Shown: positions 1 to 10,700 of the stretch, in pieces | How positions within the stretch are numbered: position 1 is the stretch's first letter | How the letters are laid out: the number at the start of each line of letters is the position of its first letter | Origin: Temnothorax longispinosus | Taxonomy: Eukaryota; Arthropoda; Insecta; Hymenoptera; Formicidae | DNA: 64,000 bases | Direction: 5' to 3' | Assembly: GCF_030848805.1 (NCBI RefSeq) | Contig: NC_092363.1 | Coordinates: 1,488,001-1,552,000 of the forward strand | Made by a program: the position numbers and the translations under genes | The notes under the pieces: model-generated | Told to the model about the DNA's origin: nothing | Databases searched by the model: none | What the model saw: only the letters and a program-made list of their open reading frames with translations

Positions 1-360
1 ATTAATATTGTTTTGTAATTCGCAGATTAACAATGTAAAAAATGTGTAACATCAGATTGTCACATCCATGTAGGTACATTGAAAACGAAACACAGAACAT
101 TCTTCTTTGTTTGTATTATATAAAGGGTTGCGCAAAATTGCTGCAAAATAAATCATAGGCACACAACAGGCATTTTAATTTTTCAATTGTCTTAATCATA
201 AGAAACACAAGCTGTTATTGTACTCAATTAATTCTTGATATGTATAGATTTAGCGCTTAATAGTATGGATTTAATGTTAGAGAATGTTTATCTTAATTTT
301 CAGAATAGCTAGTGTTTCTTAAATATTGAATTATATTTATCGGGTAATGTAATTATAGGA

Positions 361-482
361 TAAGGATTGGTTGCGTTGATACAACATCGAGAAAACATCG
401 AAAAAATTGTGCGTGGATTCGTTGATATTGACAAACCTCGTGCAATTTGCAAATTGGACAAACAAGAATAATGTGCAATAAC
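361..482. repeat. Diverged direct repeat, copy 1
   Basis: About 120 bp aligning with 1157-1276 by eye at roughly 80 percent, with shared blocks such as ggttgcgttg, gaaaacatcga and tggacaaacaag. It is either an old local duplication or two copies of an interspersed element. Confidence 0.7.
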
Positions 483-1156
483 AAGTGATAACGGGTAATT
501 ATAAAAAATAAATAATATATATGTAATTCATATTGTATATGTAAGATTCGAATTATATGTATTTGAATATTACACAATCGATGTATAAATTACATATAAT
601 AATAAAAATATACAAATTAAATGGACAAAAAGTCAAATTCAGGGACAATTGTATTTCGTTCAATAATAGTAAATTATTTGTCGAATAATTAGGCATATTT
701 CGTTTATGTGATCCATCGCATTGACTTCTAGGGGGTAATATCTTCGTCATACTCATGCGTGTCTTAATTTTTATCAATAAAATATTGTAGCTGCATTTTA
801 TGGAAATACATATTCCACATGCTGTAGAATAGGACGATTATTAAGTTCATTTTTTGCGGGACAATATGCTGCAAGTTCAAAGTGGCTGCTTTGTGTACGG
901 CATGCAGTGTGCGAATCTATTAGAAAAATATTAATTAAATACTATAATTATAATAAGAGTTCGAGTTTAAATGACAATATAATAAAAGTAAACAAAAAAT
1001 AATCAGATTGGATATTTAATATGTGTAAATGATCGAGAGGAATAAAGAAAAAACTTAACATGTCAATTAAATAAATTAATTTCTTTTTAGATTTTTAGCT
1101 TGTTGTAAAATGTATATTCTTTTAAGATAATTTAAAAAAATGAATTTTGTAATGCG

Positions 1157-1276
1157 GAAAAGGATCGGTTGCGTTGGTATACAACATGAAGAAAACATCG
1201 AGAAAATTACGCATCGTCAATTGACAAGCGTCGTGCAGTTTGCAAGTTAATGGACAAACAAGAGTAATGCGCAATA
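1157..1276. repeat. Diverged direct repeat, copy 2
   Basis: Partner of 361-482, same orientation, about 800 bp apart, with small indels. Neither copy keeps a shared reading frame, so coding is unlikely. Confidence 0.7.
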
Positions 1277-1333
1277 AATCAGGCCAAAAGAACTCGGGCA
1301 TTCCGTGAAACAACTTTCAGGTTTTCGAGTTAC

Positions 1334-1702
1334 CTTGCAGACCGACACCGGAGTTTCTATGACAGAGATTTCGGGGCTGATCGATATGCTTTTGAAGCGT
1401 ATGGTGGTGGTTGTTGTTATTGTGATGATGATAGTGATGATGACGATGATAGTTATGGTTATTCGGATGATGATTGTAGTGATTGTTGTGGTGATTCGGG
1501 AGGTAATAGTTAGAGGGTGGCTGGCGATTAGAGTGCCTGGCAGCCGGTAGCGGGTGCTGGTGATGGTGCTGGTTGATGTGATGGTTGGCATTGGCATTGA
1601 CATTTGCATTGGCGTTAGGGTGAGATCCCGGGAGGAACTGTGGGTACACGTGGTGAGACCACTGTGGAAATAAGGGCCGCCCTCCTCCACCACCATTCCC
1701 AT
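1334..1702 (-). CDS. rg: rg exon aa (probable): His/Asn-rich linker exon
   Basis: Proposed from the sequence rather than from family similarity. An acceptor (ctcggcag) is followed by an open stretch of 369 nt that begins with two bases, exactly completing the phase-1 end of exon z into an Asp codon, then [18 protein letters not shown]. The middle is dominated by His and Asn with [11 protein letters not shown] and [14 protein letters not shown] runs. A donor CAAG|GTAACT closes it in phase 1. Length is a multiple of three and both flanks are phase 1, so it can be included or skipped without a frameshift. Alternatively it is a terminal exon ending at the stop about 17 nt beyond the donor, or the open frame is chance. 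Low-complexity inserts are common in fly and ant neuronal proteins. Confidence 0.6.
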
Positions 1703-4700
1703 CTGCCGAGGAACCACATTTACCACGTTACCACGTTATCCGGTCGTGCGCTATATCACTTCAGTCACACGCGATCCATAGCGTACTTTTTTGTGATACT
1801 GTCCTTCACTCTATGCATTCGTTTAATAAAATCACGAACAAGCAGTATGATCAATATCTGCTCATTTTAAAGCTCTCATTTCCGAAATTATGCCATAGCA
1901 AATTATCAACATTCTCGCAAAAAATTATCTATATACGCAGCGAAGTACATATACAATTTTTTATCTTGAAAATTCAAAAATAATCACGACATAATAAAAA
2001 ATGTAGTTTTTAATGTTTTTAGAAAAGAATTAGAATGTCAAAGAGTAGCATAAAAATATATTACAAGATTCCAATATAAGAATATATAAACATTTAATTA
2101 TTAGAGAAAACTTGCTTTTTGTTGTGTACATTTAAAGATCACAAAAAAGTATATTTGAAAGAATATTAAATTTAATTAACATTAATAGAGTGAAATTCAG
2201 TAAATAACAGTTTATCACTTTAAATATGTATTACTTTATAAATCGTAAATAATTTGTAATTAATAATTTTTATTTCTGATGTGTAACATACTATAAATTT
2301 TAACAAAGAAAGATTAATATAATGACAAAAAATAATAATGTATTGTTTACAAATTTCAAGTTTTATATCACATCACTTGTAATATGTAACAACCGCGTAG
2401 AGTATAACATTCTAAAAGAACTTATTTCACAAAATTTCTTAATTTGTTAAACGTTCAAATATTAATCGTATAGCAACAATCATAGAGATATCATAGAAAC
2501 ATTTTTCTTTTTCAATTTTCCATATAAAGAAGTTCCACATCCAAGAGAATATAACAACAATTATATAATGGCATAAGTATATTCGTAACGCAAAAAAAAG
2601 TGCAAACACATTCGGCAAACATCAAAACTCTCACTGTCAGATACATATAAAAATGTTTACTTCATACAGTGCAATAACACATGCGTTCTACTTGGTGTCA
2701 TGTGCTGTTGTCTTAGTTGCAGCTACATCGTTTGGTGCACAGTGTTGAACACATTAGCTACATATCTGTACATATATGCTATTTAAAAAACATTCATCAT
2801 ATTTCATTCATTAACATTATTATGACAGAAAACTTTTAGCCAGTTAATCCACTGTTCGAAGCTTAAAAAATTGCATAATCATTTTTTAGCAGCAATGTAC
2901 CAATTAATTAAAATTTCGAGAAAGATATAAATTTAATTCTATCCAAACAGTATGTCTCTTACGAGACATATATTGTAAATTTCTTTTCCATACATTTATA
3001 TAGCTGCAGTCATGCTGTAGCATCGAAAATTAATTATCAATTATTTTACGAATTGAATTGAATTCATTTATATACTATAATTTTTAAAATGAAAGATAAG
3101 ATAATATATATCTGACACATAAGAGTTTTGAGTAAACAGAAGAATTCTTTAAATTTAATTCTTTTTCAGGGAAGTGTTACGCAAATAAGTATTCAACGTG
3201 CAAATCATAATAACATGAAAATTAAATATAATTTCTCAATAATTTTTACTATGATAATAGACGATGATCTAATAAACACAATTATAAATATCAAATGATT
3301 GATAAATTTTTTTAATAAAAGCACACCATGTTATCGACATGGAATAGCATATTATTATATTATTCTTTGTATTATCTTTTTCATTATTTCTAATTTCTAA
3401 TTTATAAGTTCTTTGCAGAGTGCATACCCAGTAATAGACAATTTGTAAAAACTATGGCAAAAACAATAACTATGTAAAGTTGCTGTATATGCGCTATCTT
3501 GTAATCATTCGTAAATTGTAAGATCATATTTAATTACTCTCATTGTATATTAATTAAAAGTAAATTTATCTTTAGTGAATCTTGTGTATCAATATTTACA
3601 CAGATTATCTTTTGCATTAGTGTTAGTGATGCCAGTAAGACACGAGGATCTCACCTGAAGGGCTACCTGGCCTGAGACCGGCACCATTTGTCTGTATTGT
3701 TTGCACTGGACTTGGTGGGCGCTGCGATATTGGCGGTTCCAATATGTCGCGATATTTGGAGACCATCAATACAGAGATGAAGTAAACTATAGCAAGGGAC
3801 AGAAACTGTGCCTGCTTGGTTTCTTCCTGAAATTAACGTATACGTGACTTAATTAATCTTTCTGTCTTATAACGTATAACGTGATAATATCATTTTCATT
3901 ATCGTTGTTATGAAATATCGCATACTTACAACATCTCTGTATATCACAGCTCTCAAACGATTTACGTCCATGTCTTGCAGCAATTTCTCGGGATCCTTCA
4001 CAGGACTTAACTGATGCGTAAGGTTGTCCACGATGTTCTATAAATAAAGAATATTTTGATTCATTATAAAATATTAGTAGCTACAAACATAATGTTTTTT
4101 CTTTAGCAAATGGAAATTGAAGGGAAAAAGTATAATGTGTTGCGCCTATTATTGTTACAATTAGTAAATTGAGTTTGATCGGATAGAACGTACCTTAGGC
4201 GATGTCTGAGCCCCGCGTATAAGTGATTGTATGTGCTGTGATTTATTACTAGAACCAATCTGCCGACCTAACATGCTGTACGATCTGCCACGTTCTTTAC
4301 ACTCTAAGCAGTTTCTAACGGCACATGTACAGACCTATAGAAGCAGTTTATTAGGTAAATACAACAAAAAATGTTGTGTGAATGTACATATTAAATTTCT
4401 AACTGGGGTATATGTCAATGCTAAGAACATTTGAATTAATTGTACCTTACTTTTTGGGAACTACGATTATAAATGTTACAATCGACATGGTAAACTTACT
4501 CGTCAATTTTTTATATCAAGTCGTGATAGATAAAAAATTCAATTTTATTTAAATTTATAAATAATTATTATGATATGATGTTATTAATTTTAATAATTTT
4601 ATAAAATTATAATCATTTGTCAAGAATTTTATTATTATAATTTACATTAAAAGAGAATTTTAGTTTTTTTATTCGTATAGATGAGATTGAGCAAATTTTA

Positions 4701-7700
4701 CATGTTATATTTTGTATTTTCGAAGTGCATGTTAATCTATACTGTATAGTCTGACATATGCATGCCATAAGTATCATGTATATGTATTATGTATATATTC
4801 TCACTAAAATAAACATAAATAAAAAATTTAACACACTAAACTATATATAATTTAAATATTTCTATATAAGAACCGTATTTCTCTTTAAAAATTAATTGCA
4901 CATGTAACACGACATTGCGGAAAGCGAAACTAAAACAAAAAAATTCTTGATGTTGATAATAATTTTTACAAGTTTCTTTCTAGACTGAACTTGACATATT
5001 ATAAATACTATATTCCGTCAAGTGCATAAATTAAACACACACTGTGCACTAATATTCAATATATTTTCCTAAATCGACAAATGACTTGTTAAAACTGTTT
5101 AACCATATATAAACTCTGTATAATAATAAAAGTATAACTATGTCTAACTATTCTAACGAGGTTTATCATCTCATTCTGTACCCATAAAATACCTTATGCA
5201 GTAATACAAACCAGTCGTAAACATTGTCGTAATATGCCACCGCTCGACATATTTTTCTCAGCCTCCAGTTCTCCGAAGTTTAACGAGCTAGCGAATATAA
5301 GTACGTCGGCCATGTTGACCAGTCTTTGCAAAAAAGAAACTGCCACTTCGATTGGCATCCCCTGAGTTGGCTCGATTACATCCAGTTCGTTCTAGAAGGC
5401 ATTCAGACATTGATTAGAAATTAAGGGTCGCAAAAATATTTTATCTTTTAATGGCATAGTAATCAGAACGGTTTACGTACATTTGGCGAAGTGGCCGACG
5501 CTAATAAGGGCAACAAACCGCCGCAAGCTATTATGAGATTGTCGGCTAACTGCGAAATTAGATGGACAGTGTTCACCACGAAAATGGCGTTTTCGCTGCT
5601 GTTTACGAAATCCAATACAGACTTCGTTGAATGACTATAACATAGAAATTATAATAGAATATTCCGACAAAGTTGATATATCGTTAATATGTGCGCAACA
5701 TTGCATATCCTACCTTCTCCACACTTGAATGTCTGTTTCCAAAGAGAATAGCACGTCCGACAGCAGCCGTTGATGTATGTATGACCATTTAAATTCGGGT
5801 ATTCTGAATGGAGGTCGTGTCGGGCCTGGACTGAACATTGGCCGCGTGGAGGGATTTCCTTGCTTCGATCTTTTGGCTTCTGCGATAAAAAGAAGACATA
5901 AAAATATAGATGCAGTTTTATTAATGAAACAATTAGTTTCTATTTTTTTTTTCAACTCACCGAAATGATTAGGATCCACCTGCGTGGACGTAGAGGCACT
6001 CCTTGGTCGTTTCTGGGGTGACGATGTCTTTCGTAAGGGCACAGGCAAGGAGGGTGGCTCATGACCGTTATCGTCCGCGACCATTTCCGAGGAGACGATC
6101 GGCAGGCTGGATCTGCGGTGGGTGTCTACGTGATCTGGAGTTAAGTCATTCAATAACGCATTGTCCCTGGCAACCACATTAGAACTAACGATTTGAGGCA
6201 CACCGTCGGATAAACTTTTAGTTGCATCACAGACCGTAGATATTGTTGGGATTTGCTGCTTAGGATTTGGCACTTGCGTCACATTATCTACAGAACTTTG
6301 AACATCGCTATTACTACAAACACTATCTGTAACTTCTACCTCGCCAGTCGTCGTCGGAACGTCTGACTTATTATCACTTACGCTAGTAGAAATAGTGGAC
6401 GGCTCCCTTGAGTGTTTCTCGTTTACCTCCGCGTCTTCGTTATCATTAATAACAGCACTTTTGTCCTCCGTTAAAGAATCCACGGCGCGTTCGTCACTAC
6501 TTAACGCACTATTCACTATTACGGGCTCCACCTTCTCGCTTCCTAGATCTACCGCCTTCTCCGTGCAAGCCTCACCGCTTTCTACTATGCTAGTTGAGCA
6601 ATTAGGATTTTTTACAGTTTCCCCTGCGTCGTTCTCACCAGTCTCAGCGGTAATGTCCCTGTTCTCGGAAATGTCTTCCTTCTTCTCGACGGTGTCGTCA
6701 TCGATTTTCTCACCTTCGGACGTTCTGCTTTTTATCTCACTCGATATTTCTTGATTCTCAGTTGGCGTCAAGTACGCCTCTGACGTGTCGCTATCGATTA
6801 CCTCGCGATCGCTCTCCAACTGGAGCTTCTCAATAACTTTAACCGTTAGCGGTTCCCGCGTTTCGTCAGAAGGGACAATTGGCACGGTATCTTCTTCAGT
6901 GTCGGCATCGGCATCGCCCTTTGAAACGACAGGGTCGGCCGCGTTTTCGATTGCTATTGCAGTCTTGTCGGAATCTTCAGTGTTGGTCGGTGTGTTACTG
7001 TCGTCGGTCGTAACGTTATTTTCCTCGGTAGACTTATCCTTCACTTCCTCATCCGCAACCGGTGGATCTTCAACTTTGTCTACTGTTGTGGAAACTGTGT
7101 CGGGAATATTTGTATCTGTCACAGTTTCCTTCGAGCCTTTTGATTCAACAACTGTCGCTTCTGTGCTTTCCTTGGTCGGTTCTGTTGAAGAAGATTCAGT
7201 AACTGATTCGGTAACAGCAACTGATTGTTTCTCAGGAACTGTGTCTTCCTCCTTTTTCAACGTGTCTTGAACTATCATTGAATCGGGGCTAGAACTCTCA
7301 ATTTTGTGCACCTCGCTATAGAAGTCGCTAGAGCTCTCAATTGATATTACTTCGCTAGTCTCTTGCGTTGTCGGCAACGAGACGGCTTCGCTGTTTGCTT
7401 CTTCGAGGATCGTCGGTGTTTCCGTGTGAGTCTCGCGCGCGGTAGTCGGCGTTTCCGGTTTGTCGCTCAATCTGGAGTCCAACGACACCACCTCGCATGA
7501 TTGCAGAGTGTCCAAGGTCTCGCTGCGCGATTTCACGATGGCCGGACTACCGTCGCTTTCGGTATTGTCTATTGAATTAAGATCGCAGCTACAGGATTCT
7601 TCCAATCGATCATTTGCCTCGGATGAATCAAACTCCTGCATCATAATACAAAATATTATTGAGAGCAAAGAATATATTGTTAAACTTTTTACAATACAAT

Positions 7701-10700
7701 CATAAATAAATTAAATTTAAAAAAAAAAATTGAAATAACGCATTCATCCGTAAATAAAGAAAATTGTTAAAAACGCAAAATAAGAATTTATTAGAATAAA
7801 ATTATACTATATTTTAAACTACCTTGTAATTTCTTTCCATATGCTGTATCTCGTGATTTTGCTGGTTTCCCCACGCTGCTGGTCTATTGTATCCGTTACT
7901 TATGGAATGCTGCTGATCCCATCCGGAAATCGTGCTGATCGGCCTCTGCTGTCTTAGCTCAGGATCCGTAATGTTGTCGGATCTCTGTCGTTCGTAATGC
8001 TCGTACATTTGGGCAAACTGAAGTTTGAATTCCTCGTAGGATACCTGCGTACATCAGTAAGAGCATTAAAATCGTTTCGAAACAGCGATATTTCACAAAC
8101 CCACCTTAGAATGCACGATAGCCAGCGTGTCAACCCATACACGCCAGCCACCGTATTCGTGCTTGATAGCGTGATGAAGAAGCATGCGAAATAAGGAATA
8201 CACCATGTCGGATATCTTCTGTTCCTCGGTGTTCTTCGGATGGATGTAAGCCATGGCGATAAGCCATTCCTGCCATACAGACATTTGCAGGACCGTTCGT
8301 CGATTTTCCCGATTATTATTGCAGAGCAGCGTCATGTCTGAGAGAAATAGTTTCTTCACTTCCAACAGCTGCTCCGTTTGTTTTGATTGTCGAATTAATG
8401 TTGCGACTACCTTCAGGATCACTGAAAGGGACATAAACAGATTAATACATGAAAAATGTTCGGGGGTTTCATCATTGTATATAAATTCATCGCTATAAAT
8501 TCTCAGCTTACTCGGATTTTCTAAACGGTAGTGAGATTCAGGTTCAGGATGTCTGGCATACAATATTTGTTGACTGATGTGCTCGGTCATAATCTGAAAT
8601 TAAAAAATTTGAAGTAGAAATTTAATAAGCAAAAATTATTTTATAAGTAAAAGATCAGTACCTCGTATAAAACATTGTATGTCGGTAATGAGAGTGTTTC
8701 CTCGTTCAATAAGAGCCTTTCAGCCAATAACGTATACAGATTATGCGGGCTCATGACGTCGTATTTTCGTCTGCGTGCGTTAAATAATATTAATATCTTC
8801 TTTAAAGATATTTTAATCGCATGAATTATCTATATGACAAACTACTTACTTATGTGTGCTGCGGCTAAGGAAGAATCCTAGCAGTTTTAACGCTTGCAGA
8901 CGTATCAGTTGGCTTTCAGCTGCCAGAATCTTGAAAATCGTTCGTACTCCTTGTTTCGCATCAAATGCGGGTACCATCGATGACGGATGTTCCGACATCA
9001 AAGATATCAGCATTTGCAGAACATCGTGCAAATTTTCATCCTAAAAATGGTCGCATAATTTAAAGAATGTACTTGATGACGTATTATCATTTTTCATTAT
9101 CATCACGTTATTAAATTACCTCGTGCATCGTTGCTAGATAATTAAGTATGCTTTGTAATTCGTCGTCTTTTACACCGTTGCCGATCATTATCAATTGTTT
9201 TAAAAATAATAAGATGTAAGAACGAATTGCAAGAATGTCTTTCTGCTGTGGTCGCGGTCCATCTATAAGAAATAAATTTGCGTATAAGGCATTACATTTT
9301 ATACGTTCGGGATGAAGTTGCATTGTCAATATTAAATGACTAAATAACGTACCAAGTCCTTTTGGTGTTATTCCGCTTTTGCCGCGAGGATTAGCTACCC
9401 AGTAATAGTATTTCAGTGTGTGTACGGTTTGCAGAACTGTCGATACGCGTCTCACATTGGAATAGATTTGCGTGTCGCTAAGAAATTCTGTGGCCAAGTA
9501 TGAATAAAGCCGTGTTTGAACTGGCGCTGGCGTGTATATCCACAGAGCGGGATTAAAAAGGACGTGATCCAGTAGCTGCCATGTTAGGAATGAAAAATAA
9601 AACAACTACATCACCATGGATCTGCCTGTTCTTCGGACACACCAATCTAGCCGACTTTTATATTTATCTGAGCCATATACTATTATCTTAATTTGTATTA
9701 ATATATATATAATTTGCACGGTTTAATTATCTAGAGTTTGTTTGTCGTGTAAATATATTAAATTCCTTTTTTATTTTATTCCGATTTACTTTATTTTCAG
9801 TTTCAACAATTGACGTATGTGGATACGATGTCAAATAATAGACACAATAGTTAAAAATATTATTGAATATATATTTTAAATATAATGAAAAAAAATAACT
9901 GTCTATATATGGAGAGAAAAACAATGTACAAATATCAAACACAAATTATTAAACTTATGATTGAAGCAATGGTAGATAAAGTGCAGATAGTATTGCTGTC
10001 ATAAACAACAACAATAATTGTGTAACAGTTTAGATAATATAAAACATGACGAGTGCAAATGAATGTTCGTGCATTTATATTAATTGGAAAAAACTCGAGG
10101 AATAATATTAAAAACATAAATTTAGAACGTACAATGCATATGTATTCTGAAAATCGGAAAATTCTATTGATTTGGCACAATTAATAATATAATTATTTTA
10201 TATTATAAAAGACACGTTTACCCAAGAAATACATCGATTCTGTATTAATACTGTATTAATATCATATTATATTATTTATATTAAACTGCAAACAAATCAA
10301 ACATATATTAATAATATTAAATGTACGATTAGTATTTAAGTAACAGAATTAATTTTGCCGCTGGAAAATCTGTGCATAATCGAAAATAATAATGTAACGA
10401 GATTTTGATGACAGTGCATATATTTAAAGATAGAAAAACATACATTTTCATGATACAGCAGAGATAGACGAAGATTCTTAGCGTCGCAAAAAAAGGATTA
10501 TGAATTTTGATGTAAAAGCAATATTACGAACAAAATACTTTGCGTAGCCACTTCTCTCAAATCAGGAAGCTCAAAAGTCGGTAGATTGCATGCGATCCGA
10601 AGTTTGAATAACACAACAATGATCAAAGAAGATTAGACATGCTCACGACGGGCTTATTGAAAAGCCTTTAACAAAATCTCAATGGTACGAAAATGCATAT

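Larger units (their letters stand above)
1..1333 (-). other. rg intron, AT-rich, downstream of exon aa
   Basis: AT-rich intronic sequence with no recognisable coding exon. It contains a diverged direct repeat pair (361-482 and 1157-1276). The expected DUF1088, PH and BEACH exons are not here, so they lie beyond position 1. Confidence 0.7.

Noticed and set aside
1247..1726. A 159-codon minus-strand frame over the His/Asn-rich exon, rich in Thr and Ile
   Set aside because: It is the shifted reading of the same trinucleotide-like repeats; the His/Asn frame fits the splice phases of exon z, this one does not.
6395..7270. Two Ser-rich plus-strand open frames
   Set aside because: Antisense shadows of the acidic linker exon; Glu/Asp/Thr codons read backwards give Ser, Val and Phe.
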